Below are positions 31,333 to 44,402 of a stretch of DNA of 64,000 bases, in pieces. Source of the DNA: Brienomyrus brachyistius (Eukaryota; Chordata; Actinopteri; Osteoglossiformes; Mormyridae); contig NW_026042743.1 of assembly GCF_023856365.1 (NCBI RefSeq), positions 1-64,000 of the forward strand, in the 5' to 3' direction. The position numbers and the translations under genes were made by a program. Numbering within the stretch: position 1 is the first letter of the stretch; every line of letters starts with the position of its first letter. A model generated the notes under the pieces. It saw nothing but the letters and a program-made list of their open reading frames with translations, did not search any database and was not told where the DNA came from.

Positions 31333-33449
31333 GTAAAGATAAAACCGCTTTTCTTGCGCGATTTGGACTCGCTCCATATATTAAAAGGGAGCTTCGTTGT
31401 CATGTTTGACGTAAGTATGAACAGGACCATCAAAAGAAAACAACTGGATGTGCATGTCAGGTATTGGGTGAATTATGAGAATGGCTCTCGAGTGCAGTCC
31501 TGGTTCTGGGATCACAGTACATGAGCCACTCCACCGCTGAAGACTTACTGGAGAAGTTTAAGGTAAGCCATTCAATAACATTTAAACTCATTAACGAACC
31601 CATGATTTTTAAATATCCATGGTTTATCTTTACATGTGTTTAAATGGGAGAACCATATTTATTGGTAAGCATATTTTAAAGATTTTATTGCTGCTTCATG
31701 GCTTTTGCTGCAAAAAAAATAGTTCATTGAGGAAATAGAATGTTTAAGTGTTGTGTAGCAACATGTACAGCTGTTGTACAGGCAAAAACTCTGGCTCAGT
31801 CCAAAGGAGGTGGATATAGGAATGGCTGTCATCAAGGTGGGACTTCTGTGAATTCACTGGTATCTTTACATACAAATGTATCAAACAATTGTGAAGTAAA
31901 AAATATGTGAATAACATGGAGTTTGAGCTGGTTTGATATGTACAGCTGAGGTAGTGTTAACCTTGGGCTGAGTGTGCAGAAAGATTCTGGAAATTTGACA
32001 AACCATCTTTTTGTCAGAGACAGTCAGGAGCCAAAGGCAGTGGAAGTGACCTTGGTGTCCTTCAGATTAAAAAAAATTGCCAGATTGTGCTCTCAAAAAT
32101 GTGCAAAAAGGCCTTGGATAAATGCCCTCTGAAGTACTCGATTGTACATGAGATGACGTGCTTGGACCCAAACAAAATGCACACCAGCCAGATAACTGCC
32201 AGCAGAAAAGGAGAAATCTCATGCAGAAGTTTGCGCAGGAGAATCGGTTGGCAGGCAGGATATCTGCTGGTAAATCATAGGATAAGAATAGGATAGTTCA
32301 GAATATTATTTTTAAATTATGCTTTTCTTTTTTCACATCTAACTGAATCAGGGACGGATTACAAACCGGGTTAGCGGGGCCGCTGCCCAGGGGCCCTTGG
32401 GGTGCAGGGGGCCCGTGGGCCCCAAGCCCAAAACAATTTGCAACGCTTATCAGCAATGTATTTTCGTTTGTCTATTTTAGAGGGCCTACATTCTTTGATC
32501 CTCTGCCTACAAGGTCCCCTGACCCTATAGGGAGGGTGTTTGGCTGCCAAGGGCCCTTGACTTGTGGTGGTTGTGGTGGTGGTGCAGGTGGTGGTGGTGG
32601 GGGGGGGCCTCGCGAACGTTTTACCCAGGGGCCCACACAACCCATAATCCGTCCCTGAACTGAATAGTGTTAACACGTAGATTTTAGCAGTATTTAGAAG
32701 ACCGACTCTTGGTGTTTGAAAAGAAGCATCAGCCCAGTTATATTTTCTTTGATGAGCCTAGAGATATCTCAAGATTAAATTAAAATGATTGCACATTTAT
32801 GGTATCATAGGAAAATTGGGTTATAAATCACTTTCCTATTCTACATGTGATTCTGTGTATTGACATTGTTGATCTGCATCTAATCTACTGTAATTAATGT
32901 AATTACAGGTGATGCAATATCCCAGCAGTCTGATAATCACCTGCACAATGAGGCAAAAGGCTTGGATTTTATATCCTTCATTCCTTCAGCACCATCCAAA
33001 GTTGATGTCTTTTTACATCAAAAAGTTAGTGGGCCTTATCCTGACCTCTGGATGTTCTGCAAGAACTTGCTGCTGCTGTCCTATGGGCAAGCCGAAGTGG
33101 AACGAATAGAGGTGGAGACCTGCAACTTATCAGAGGAAACAGTTGTTGCACAGAGGCTTATATGCGACCATGTCAGAGTGTGTGGGGGAGCAACCAAAGC
33201 GCCTCTGACCAAAGGTGAAAGATGAGCGAAAAGCAAAAAAGAAAACTTGAGGAACTCAAGAGGAAGAGAGTCTCACTGGAAAGTGTATGTGAGAGTTTAC
33301 AAAAGGATGCTGAGCACATGGCAGAGGAAGCAGAGAGTGCTGCTGGAACCAAAAGGGCAACATTACTTACCAAGTCCAATACTCTGAGCCGACGAGCGAA
33401 GGAGGAGAAAGAGCAGTTGGTGGTCTTAAATGCAGATACTGAAGAATAG
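31333..33449 (+). pseudogene. Broken hAT-related gene (R2)
   Basis: Same exon parts and the same frame breaks as at 21196-23312. Confidence 0.6.
32349..32657. mobile_element. hAT-type MITE (R2)
   Basis: Copy of 22212-22520 including both AACTGAAT flanks. Confidence 0.9.
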
Positions 33450-34998
33450 GCTACTGAACTGTGACTCCTAACACATCAAGAGTGAATCGGTGGAAACAAA
33501 AATATTTAGGTTCTTTGCATTTTTGGAGTATTTTACTTTCTGTGCCTGTTTGTACATTGTTCACAGCCATAATACTTTATAATTACAAGGTAGTTTTATG
33601 TTAGAGCTCTTGCTCCAATAAATATGTGCCTTGTAATTAACTAAATTCTAGGCTATTCAGTTTTTTTTGCCCTCGTGATGGTCGTGGGTTGTGAAAAAAG
33701 CCTTCTTCTTAGGGGTACCGCTGGGGCCAGCCGGGCGTATGTCGTGGCTTCAGTGAGTACTTATGTTTGTCATGCTGCCTGTGTACTTTATAGCGGCACA
33801 ACATATTTCTGCAAATTGCATGCGTCAAATTGTCTGTCTCTCTTAAAAAATATGAAGTGTCACCAAAATTTTAAACGGGGAATCAATCTCAATGAAAAAT
33901 ATTCGTCAAGTAACGTTTCTAAAATAATATAGACATACTAATAATTATATATTAATAAATCGGATGAACGATGCATCCCAAATTGTATCCGCTGCGCACT
34001 TCTTAATCAGGGCAATCGCATCGTGGAGGTTTCTGCAGACGCCCAAAAAGACTTACTTAAGAAAACTGTTGCATGATAATTTGTACCATTTTCAAGGGTG
34101 GGGGGCGTGCAGTAGATGCCCCCTTTATTTTTGTGCTTCTGCCGTTCAAACCGAGCAGCACTGAGTTTGTCATGGCACCTGACGCCAAATCTACTGCTTA
34201 GCTGCTACAGACAGAACTATCTTCAAATCACCACTAGGGGGTGTCAATGCTGCAGCTTCGTTCTATGGTTGATCTTTTTCAAAGACAGTTTTTTTTCTCT
34301 CTCTCCACATAATCAACTTAACTGATTAGCGTGCTTTCATAGTAATGGTTTTTAATCCGTGTTAATCTTCTGAACAATGACTAGTAAAGGTTCTATGAGG
34401 TTGTCCTACTTACTATGGATTTTAAGTTTTTTATCAAGGTGTTAAAACGTACCACAGTTGCCAGTCCTGTGTTTTATGTCTAGCAATTTGTACAGTTTCT
34501 TCAGTATAAACACATGCCATGATCTGTGAGAATCTCCTCCAGAACTCTGCATTTCCTCAAGATCTTTTTGTAATATTGCATCATGGCACTGCTCAGAACA
34601 ACACAGATGGTGCATAACAACACAAGGGAGTACAAGACAACATGGTGCAGAAACAGTGCGATACAAAGCAGGACAAAACTGGATGATACGTGGTCAGTGG
34701 TGGATAAAGTGCAGTAACAGCTGTACAGTGCAGCTGCCGTGGAAATGACTGTTACAGGGGATGCAAAAGCTGCAGGTTTGAATTGTTTGGCGAATGAAGC
34801 TGTTCATGAATCTGCTAGTCAGTGTTTGTGGATGGTGGTCAGAGTCCTGGATTATAGACTGAACCTTGTTACTGTGGCAGTTAAAGTACAGCTGGTCAAT
34901 GGAGGGCAGTTCAGTGCGAATGATGTTCTTAACAGACTTCGCAATGTACTGCCTTCCTGTCATGTGGCTCCACCATACCATAGTACTACTGTAAGAAC

Positions 34999-36010
34999 TA
35001 GGGATGTAACGATACATTCAACTCACCATTTGATACGATTCACGATTCTGAGTTCACGATACAATTTTCTCATTTTTTGCAGAATGAGCTGCAGACAAAT
35101 ATATTCAAAAATATTCTTATATTTATCTTTCTGAACTGTTGACACTGTTGTGAACAGTGCAACTGAATTTGAATAAAATACTGTTGAAAAAAATCCCAAA
35201 TCAAAATAAGTAAATAAAAAAAAATAAATCAAATAAATAAGCTAAGGTTTGCATGTGCAGCTTTTTAGCGTGCTTTGCCCTTTTAATAATCTTCACTCAG
35301 CTCACGGTGGTGCCAGTGGACCTGTTTGTGTATGTTATCAGTCTATTACAATGTTTGCATGCAGTTTATGTCTTGTCTGTGCTTTTCTCGCTGTTTCCTC
35401 CTCGTTTGTGATTACCGGAAAGCTAATATGCTGCCACACCGCCAATTGAAGATCGGGCGGTGCGTCCATCCATCCATTTTCTGAAACCACTTAATCCCAA
35501 CTGAGATCGCGGGGGAGACCGGAGCCTATCCCGGGAACAAGGGGCGCAGACAGGAACCAAGCCCAGGCAGTCACCTACACACCGCAGGTCGCACACACTC
35601 ACACAACTACAGGGCCAATTTAGACTCACCAGTCAACCTATCCTGCATGCTTTTGGACCGTGGGAGGAACCTGGAGTCCCCGGCGAAAACGGGGAGAGCA
35701 TGCGAACTCCACACAGAAAGGGCCCTGGACCGAAGCCAGCACTAACCACTGTGCCGTCCTCAGTTTCAAATTCATTCATCATCTCGCGTTCGCTCAAAAC
35801 CAAAAACTGACGTACGATGTCGACGTGATACGCAGTGACATCTGACGTCAAACTCACATTGTGAAATCAAATGTAATATTACACCAGTTTTTCTGTTAAA
35901 GTACTGTGAAGTACTCCTACAATAGTGATTCATTTTCCACATCAGCCGGTTTAAATCTTCATGCATTTGCACCGATTTTTAACTGATTTGTGATTCATCA
36001 TTACATGCCA
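34999..36010. mobile_element. Degraded hAT-like element (R2)
   Basis: Copy of 24862-25873. Confidence 0.6.
35466..35759 (-). mobile_element. SINE-like retroposon, minus strand (R2)
   Basis: Copy of 25329-25622. Confidence 0.8.
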
Positions 36011-36339
36011 GGGCCAGCAGCTCTGCATGGCTCGACCCTCATAAACATTCTCCACACATGCTGTTCAGGCAGTGGCCACAGAAATTCCCCCAGTGAACTT
36101 TATGCTTTCTGTCGGAGAGTATGCTGTGTTCTGGCCTTAAACCCTGCATACTACTTTGCAGACTTTGATCCTCTTAACAACAATTGGCATTTCTGGTGGC
36201 TGAATATCCATCCATCCGTCATCCAACTGCATGCTTAAAAGCTGTGAATAATAGTAATAATTCTTAAAATTGCAACTATCTAGAATTTCAGCCTAGTTAC
36301 TCAGCTAAATTACTATTTAAACCTAGAATAATTTCTATA

Positions 36340-36694
36340 AGGGGCGGCATGGTGGTGCAGTGGTTAGCACTGTCGCCTCACACCTCTGGGACCCGGGTTC
36401 GTGTCTCCGCCTGGGTCACATGTGTGTGGAGTTTGCATGTTCTCCCCATGTCGTTGTGGGGTTTCCTCTGGGTACTCCGGTTTCCCCCCACAGTCCAAAA
36501 ACATGCTGGGGCTAATTGGAGTTGCTGAATTGCCCGTAGGTGTGTGTGTGTGAGTGGATGGTGTGTGAGTGTGCCCTGCGATGGGCTGGCCCCCCATCCT
36601 GGGTTGTTCCCTGCCTCGTGCCCATTGATTCTGGGATAGGCTCCGGACCCCCCGCGACCCAATAGGATAAGCGGTTTGGAAAATGGATGGATGG
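36340..36694 (+). mobile_element. tRNA-headed SINE-like retroposon (R2)
   Basis: Copy of 26203-26557 with the same 12-bp target duplication. Confidence 0.9.
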
Positions 36695-37898
36695 ATAATT
36701 TCTATATGTGTGATAGAATCAAAAAATATTTTGTTTTACATATAAATCTTCACAAGGTGTATTACACATGGTATTCCCCAGACACCGCCACCCCAACAGA
36801 TGCTTTGTTTGTTAAGACAATAGCTCAGAAAGTGGTTGATCGATCTTTTGCAGCTTTTACCAAGGTTTGTACAAGCCAAAATTAAATTTTGAAACGGATC
36901 CCTGCCACACCCTGCCCTCCTGAACCTCCCGTTTCCTCCCTAGTGTGGTATAACGTGCCATGCCTGTTCCGCGTTTGTTTTACCTCTCCTTCCTGCCCTT
37001 GTGTTACTCATTTCAGGTGCCTCTAGTTTGCTCCCTGCTTAGCCTTGTATAAATGTGCTTCTCAGTCCTGCCTTTAATGTTGCTGCTGCTGTTTGCCTGT
37101 GTGTTCTTCCCTGCTTATGATTCCCCCGTGATCCAGTTGTGATCCAGTTGTCTTCATATCATGTATTCACATTCCTCAGCTGAGAGTGAACAAAGTTCTG
37201 TGGAAAGTATCTGACTACAGATAGACTTTCACCCAGTTCTCTGCGGGAGCTCTGATTACAGAGTGACTCCCCGACTACTTCTGAAGCCCTTCCTTAAGTA
37301 TCCAGACCAGGTGATGGCATGTTTCTGAAGACTGACTAATTTCGGTCAATGGTTAATTTTAGGGGCATTGCTGACCTTGGTTCTCAAGTCCCCAGCCAAT
37401 CAGATCACTTTAGGGGGTGGTTGTAATTCCCTTGTTCTACCATGAGAGAATCTCTCTCAGTTTGGTGGGTTGAGCCGAAGTTTCTGTATTTCTCTTAGGA
37501 AAAGCTATACTGCCTTAAATCTGAGAGTATAATACTCCTCGTCTCATGCCTATTCAAACGAGACCAAACATGCGTGTATTTGTCCCTAACATCTATGTGT
37601 GCTGAGTTATCCTGTTTATAGTGGAAAAGGTGTCTGTGTCTGGAGGCTGACAGCTGTTGTTGCTGTGGATTGATTGTGGAACTCTGGTCACTCCGGGGGT
37701 GAAAGGTCTTGCTTTTTCTGTGCTGCTCCAGTTATTCCTATCCAGTCTCTCAGGAGCCGGCAGGCCTTTGCCTTCCTTAAAAGGGGTGGTTTGACGAGTT
37801 GAGTCCAGTCTTGCCTGGGCCAGCGGAGCTCTGAAATAGACTGATGCAGGCTGATCAGAGTTGGGGCCTGCAGGACCTATAAGTTTTATGTCCTTACA

Positions 37899-39142
37899 GA
37901 ATGTAAGTGGCATCATACTAAACTAGTGGTGTTCGAACTAGCATGGAAAGAGGCTATGGGTAGCTACAAAAAGGCTCTTAGTGCCGCCAAATCATCTAGT
38001 ATCTATCAGAACTAATTGAAATAAACAAAAATAATCCTAGATTCCTATTTACTATGGTGTCCAAGCTGACTAATAACCAGACCACTGGTTATTTTCCAGT
38101 GACGACTTTATGAAACTTTTTGACCAAAAATATGCTCAATTAAACAGAACATTTTGAATATTGAATATTGGTTAACCAGTCAGAACTGATGTACTTAATT
38201 TTATCTTCAAATTCATCTACTTGTATGCTAGAACCTGTTCCATCAAAATTATTCAGCGATGCTCCCAGCATTGATTGAACCGCTACTAGCAATAGTTAAA
38301 CTAAAACATATAATCATATTACCCCAATTTTATCTTCACTGCACTGGCTGCCAGTTAGATTTCGTGTTGACTACAAAACACTGCTCTTAACCTATAAAGC
38401 TGTAAATGGTCTTGCACCGCAGTATGTGAGTGACCTCATTTGCGTTCCGAATCATACACTTAGATGACGAGATGGAGGTATTCTATCCGTACCCAGAATA
38501 AAGAACATTACCTTTGGGGGAAGAGCATTTGCTCATAAAGCACCACAGCTATGGAATAAACTTCCTATTAGTGTTCGGAACTCAGACACAATCTCTGCTT
38601 TTAAGTCAAGGCTTAAGATGTACCTCTTTCGCCAGTCTTTTGGATAGTTAAATCTTCTTTTCTAAGGTGAATGGGAAATCTGGAGGTTCATAGTTATTTG
38701 AGATTGAAGGGGAAAGGGGGGATTGGTGCTGTCGTCCTGCCACTCTCGCCGATCACTTAAGCTGTGGATGGGAGGTGGCTTGACGCCAAAACCTCTGTAA
38801 ACCCTCATGCCTGTGCTTCCTTCCAGGTCACTCTTTTAGGCAGGCTGTCATAGTTGCTTTAGTCCTGCCGGTTAGGTGTAGGGCAATAACTCTTCTCCAT
38901 CTTCTCTTTTTCGAGCTGATACCGAGCCGACTACACCGTGTGAACCCGCACCTGGACTCCTGGATATAACTACATGAAACCAACTGGGACTTTATAACTA
39001 TATGAACTCTAATGAATGTCAATGTAAATGCAGTTTCATGCTCCTTGGTCGCCCAGAGGAGGATGGGGTCCCCTTCTGAGTCTAGGTTCCACTCAAGGTT
39101 TCTTCCTGCTAGAGGGAGTTTCCTTGCCACTGTCGCCTCAGG
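37899..39142 (+). mobile_element. LINE remnant (R2)
   Basis: Copy of 27762-29006; holds the 37996 C variant. Confidence 0.75.
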
Positions 39143-39188
39143 CTTTTAAATATAAATATAAATATATAAAATATATAAAATATATTTT

Positions 39189-39262
39189 TGGCCACAACCG
39201 GGATTCGAACCCCGGTCTCCCGTGTGAAAGGCGGCGATCTTACCACTACACTATCCAGCAAC
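39189..39262 (-). tRNA. tRNA-Glu(TTC)-like copy 1 (A2)
   Basis: Equivalent of 29052. Confidence 0.5.
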
Positions 39263-39450
39263 TATATAATATAAGGGAGATTTACGGGAAAATACTAATA
39301 CGGGAGGACGGCGGGAAAGAGAAGTAAAATACGGTAGTTTCCCGGCCAAAACGGGAGGCTCCAGTATCCCTTACATTTTAAGACAGGAAATATAAAATAA
39401 TATAAATTATATAAAATATAATATAAATATAAATATATAAAATATATTTT

Positions 39451-39524
39451 TGGCCACAAACGGGATTCGAACCCCGGTCTCCCGTGTGAAAGGCGGCGAT
39501 CTTACCACTACACTATCCAGCAAC
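39451..39524 (-). tRNA. tRNA-Glu(TTC)-like copy 2 (A2)
   Basis: Carries the CACAAACGGG variant seen at 29323, but lacks the TA expansion after it. Confidence 0.45.
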
Positions 39525-39618
39525 TATATAATATAAGGGAGATTTACGGGAAAATACTAATACGGGAGGACGGCGGGAAAGAGAAGTAAAATACGGTAGT
39601 TTCCCGGCCAAAACGGGA

Positions 39619-40279
39619 GACTTGACAGCTATGGCTGTCTCTGGCCACGCCCCCTACAGTCGGTCCGGCCCCTGTTCGCGTGTTCGCGAAAACGACTTCA
39701 TTTATTTTCTTATTGATTTATCGACAGACTTTTTAGACGTTATAATAACAACACTCTATTGATTACTGTCCATGATACAGAGACACATGTTCGAGAACTA
39801 TTCTATCGAGAACTAATGACGAGAACTATTCTCTTATTTTTCTCTTATTATTAAATTATTTTATTATTATTATTATTATTATTTTTATCTTTCTCCTTTC
39901 TCGTTCCCGTAGATATATATTATTATACGGAGATTTACGGAGTCTTCAAAGACGGTCCGGCTCCAGGATCACTGTTGCTGTGGTGTAGATCAGCTGATCT
40001 GTAGTAGTCTTCTACGTACATCTTCTAGTAGACCTTCTGAGGGTACTTCACGCATTCTTGGTCCAGCTTAGCTTATTTCTTATTTCTCAGGTCAGCTGCT
40101 CTTGTATTCAGCCTACTAGTCTCTCTTGTATTCAGCCTACTAATATATATGGGGCTTGGTACCCAATCTCGGAATGTGGGGATGATGATATCTCCCCCCT
40201 GACCTGTCGTCCTGGCTCCCCCTTGTCGTAGCAATCGTGTTGTACCTCATCAATCTCTAGTTGTGATAGCAGTTGTTTC
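39619..40279. repeat. Head-block variant in A2
   Basis: Follows 18787-19466, including the (TTA)n run and the 'tattcagcctac' end. It lacks the 20-bp tandem duplication and the 8-bp putative target duplication, and has 'atctttctcc' where A0 has 'ctcc'. Confidence 0.7.
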
Positions 40280-40353
40280 TGGCCACAACCGGGATTCGAA
40301 CCCCGGTCTCCCGTGTGAAAGGCGGCGATCTTACCACTACACTATCCAGCAAC
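40280..40353 (-). tRNA. tRNA-Glu(TTC)-like copy 3 (A2)
   Basis: Follows 'gttgtttc', as at 19467. Confidence 0.5.
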
Positions 40354-40575
40354 TATATAATATAATATATATATATATATATTATAAGGGAGATTTACGG
40401 GAAAATAATACGGGAGGACGGCGGGAAAGAGAAGTAAAATACGGTAGTTTCCCGGCCAAAACGGGAGGCTCCAGTATCCCTTACATTTTAAGACAGGAAA
40501 TATAAAATAATATAAATTATATAAAATATAATATAAATATAAATATAAATATATAAAATATATAAAATATATTTT

Positions 40576-40649
40576 TGGCCACAACCGGGATTCGAACCCC
40601 GGTCTCCCGTGTGAAAGGCGGCGATCTTACCACTACACTATCCAGCAAC
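40576..40649 (-). tRNA. tRNA-Glu(TTC)-like copy 4 (A2)
   Basis: Equivalent of 19763. Confidence 0.5.
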
Positions 40650-40852
40650 TATATAATATAAGGGAGATTTACGGGAAAATACTAATACGGGAGGACGGCG
40701 GGAAAGAGAAGTAAAATACGGTAGTTTCCCGGCCAAAACGGGAGGCTCCAGTATCCCTTACATTTTAAGACAGGAAATATAAAATAATATAAATTATATA
40801 AAATATAATATAAATATAAATATAAATATATAAAATATATAAAATATATTTT

Positions 40853-40926
40853 TGGCCACAACCGGGATTCGAACCCCGGTCTCCCGTGTGAAAGGCGGCG
40901 ATCTTACCACTACACTATCCAGCAAC
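40853..40926 (-). tRNA. tRNA-Glu(TTC)-like copy 5 (A2)
   Basis: Equivalent of 29900; last copy before the R3 head. Confidence 0.5.
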
Positions 40927-41525
40927 TATATAATATAAGGGAGATTTACGGGAAAATACTAATACGGGAGGACGGCGGGAAAGAGAAGTAAAATACGGTA
41001 GTTTCCCGGCCAAAACGGGAGACTTGACAGCTATGGCTGTCTCTGGCCACGCCCCCTACAGTCGGTCCGGCCCCTGTTCGCGTGTTCGCGAAAACGACTT
41101 CATTTATTTTCTTATTGATTTATCGACAGACTTTTTAGACGTTATAATAACAACACTCTATTGATCCCCCTCTTACTGTCCATGATACACAATGACGAGA
41201 CACATGTTCACTAATGACGAGAACTATTCTATTTTTCATGCCGGGGGTCCTTCAAATCTTACATTTACAAATCTTGTTCTTGTTCTCTGCTTTCTCCTTT
41301 CTCGTTCCCGTAGATATATATTATTATACGGAGATTTACGGAGTCTTCAAAGACGGTCCGGCTCCAGCTCAAGGATCACTGTTGCTGTGGTGTAGATCAG
41401 CTGATCTGTAGTAGTCTTCTACGTACATCTTCTAGTAGACCTTCTGAGGGTACTTCACGCATTCTTGGTCGGAGGGTCCAGGTTTCCAGCTTAGCTTATT
41501 TCTTATTTCTCAGGTCAGCTGCTCT

Positions 41526-42034
41526 TGTTTGGGATGTGCTTGACCGGCGTATACGACAGCGTGTACCAGTTCCCACTAATATCCAACAACTTCGCACAGC
41601 CATTGAAGAGGAGTGGACCAACATTCCACAGGCCACAATTGACAATCTGATAAACTCTATGCGAAGAAGATGTGTTGCATTGCATGAGGCAAATGGTGGT
41701 CACACCAGATACTGACCGGTTCTGAGTCCCCAGACCCCCAATAAAGCAAAAAACTGCACATTCCAGGGTGGCCTTTTATTGTGGGCAGTATAAGGTACAC
41801 CTGTGCACTACCCATGATGTCAGATCAGCATCTTGATGTGGCACACCTGTGAGGTGGGATGGATTATCTCAGCAAAGCAGAAGTGCTCACTATCACACAT
41901 TTAGACTGATTTGTGAGAAATGTTTGAGAGAAATGGTAATATTGTGTATCTGGAATGAATTGTAGGTCTTTAAGTCCATCTCATGAAAAATGGGAGCAGA
42001 AACAAGAGTGTTGCGTTTATATTTTTGTTCAGTA
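41526..42034 (+). mobile_element. Tc1 3' half (R3)
   Basis: Copy of 20436-20944. Confidence 0.92.
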
Positions 42035-42285
42035 TAGAATAAGCCCAGATTTATGTTTATTCAGTGGAGATAAGTACAACCTCTAAAGATAGGCCTACAC
42101 CCGTTTTGGCAGTGTCTCCGGATCCCATGACAAATAATGCCTTCAGTACATCCTCCTCAACCCACACTGAAAGCAGAAGTGCTATGGGCTTTGCAAACGG
42201 TTTGCCGACATCACTCCTATACGTCCAATGATGACATTCACACCGTCTCCAGGGTGATGTTCCCTGACTCGCAGGGTCACTTGTG

Positions 42286-44402
42286 GTAAAGATAAAACCG
42301 CTTTTCTTGCGCGATTTGGACTCGCTCCATATATTAAAAGGGAGCTTCGTTGTCATGTTTGACGTAAGTATGAACAGGACCATCAAAAGAAAACAACTGG
42401 ATGTGCATGTCAGGTATTGGGTGAATTATGAGAATGGCTCTCGAGTGCAGTCCTGGTTCTGGGATCACAGTACATGAGCCACTCCACCGCTGAAGACTTA
42501 CTGGAGAAGTTTAAGGTAAGCCATTCAATAACATTTAAACTCATTAACGAACCCATGATTTTTAAATATCCATGGTTTATCTTTACATGTGTTTAAATGG
42601 GAGAACCATATTTATTGGTAAGCATATTTTAAAGATTTTATTGCTGCTTCATGGCTTTTGCTGCAAAAAAAATAGTTCATTGAGGAAATAGAATGTTTAA
42701 GTGTTGTGTAGCAACATGTACAGCTGTTGTACAGGCAAAAACTCTGGCTCAGTCCAAAGGAGGTGGATATAGGAATGGCTGTCATCAAGGTGGGACTTCT
42801 GTGAATTCACTGGTATCTTTACATACAAATGTATCAAACAATTGTGAAGTAAAAAATATGTGAATAACATGGAGTTTGAGCTGGTTTGATATGTACAGCT
42901 GAGGTAGTGTTAACCTTGGGCTGAGTGTGCAGAAAGATTCTGGAAATTTGACAAACCATCTTTTTGTCAGAGACAGTCAGGAGCCAAAGGCAGTGGAAGT
43001 GACCTTGGTGTCCTTCAGATTAAAAAAAATTGCCAGATTGTGCTCTCAAAAATGTGCAAAAAGGCCTTGGATAAATGCCCTCTGAAGTACTCGATTGTAC
43101 ATGAGATGACGTGCTTGGACCCAAACAAAATGCACACCAGCCAGATAACTGCCAGCAGAAAAGGAGAAATCTCATGCAGAAGTTTGCGCAGGAGAATCGG
43201 TTGGCAGGCAGGATATCTGCTGGTAAATCATAGGATAAGAATAGGATAGTTCAGAATATTATTTTTAAATTATGCTTTTCTTTTTTCACATCTAACTGAA
43301 TCAGGGACGGATTACAAACCGGGTTAGCGGGGCCGCTGCCCAGGGGCCCTTGGGGTGCAGGGGGCCCGTGGGCCCCAAGCCCAAAACAATTTGCAACGCT
43401 TATCAGCAATGTATTTTCGTTTGTCTATTTTAGAGGGCCTACATTCTTTGATCCTCTGCCTACAAGGTCCCCTGACCCTATAGGGAGGGTGTTTGGCTGC
43501 CAAGGGCCCTTGACTTGTGGTGGTTGTGGTGGTGGTGCAGGTGGTGGTGGTGGGGGGGGGCCTCGCGAACGTTTTACCCAGGGGCCCACACAACCCATAA
43601 TCCGTCCCTGAACTGAATAGTGTTAACACGTAGATTTTAGCAGTATTTAGAAGACCGACTCTTGGTGTTTGAAAAGAAGCATCAGCCCAGTTATATTTTC
43701 TTTGATGAGCCTAGAGATATCTCAAGATTAAATTAAAATGATTGCACATTTATGGTATCATAGGAAAATTGGGTTATAAATCACTTTCCTATTCTACATG
43801 TGATTCTGTGTATTGACATTGTTGATCTGCATCTAATCTACTGTAATTAATGTAATTACAGGTGATGCAATATCCCAGCAGTCTGATAATCACCTGCACA
43901 ATGAGGCAAAAGGCTTGGATTTTATATCCTTCATTCCTTCAGCACCATCCAAAGTTGATGTCTTTTTACATCAAAAAGTTAGTGGGCCTTATCCTGACCT
44001 CTGGATGTTCTGCAAGAACTTGCTGCTGCTGTCCTATGGGCAAGCCGAAGTGGAACGAATAGAGGTGGAGACCTGCAACTTATCAGAGGAAACAGTTGTT
44101 GCACAGAGGCTTATATGCGACCATGTCAGAGTGTGTGGGGGAGCAACCAAAGCGCCTCTGACCAAAGGTGAAAGATGAGCGAAAAGCAAAAAAGAAAACT
44201 TGAGGAACTCAAGAGGAAGAGAGTCTCACTGGAAAGTGTATGTGAGAGTTTACAAAAGGATGCTGAGCACATGGCAGAGGAAGCAGAGAGTGCTGCTGGA
44301 ACCAAAAGGGCAACATTACTTACCAAGTCCAATACTCTGAGCCGACGAGCGAAGGAGGAGAAAGAGCAGTTGGTGGTCTTAAATGCAGATACTGAAGAAT
44401 AG
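42286..44402 (+). pseudogene. Broken hAT-related gene (R3)
   Basis: Same lesions as the R1 copy. Confidence 0.6.
43302..43610. mobile_element. hAT-type MITE (R3)
   Basis: Copy of 22212-22520 with both target duplications. Confidence 0.9.

Larger units (their letters stand above)
30068..41020. repeat. Large tandem unit R2 (10953 bp)
   Basis: R1 shifted by 10137 up to the end array. The extra 816 bp lie entirely in its terminal array A2, which includes an A0-type head block. A C/T difference from the other copies occurs at 37996. Confidence 0.95.
39143..41020. repeat. Array A2: 5 tRNA-like units plus an A0-type head block
   Basis: Two A1-type units, then a head-block variant (39619-40279) related to 18787-19466, then three more units. 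It is a mosaic of the A0 and A1 arrangements. Confidence 0.88.
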
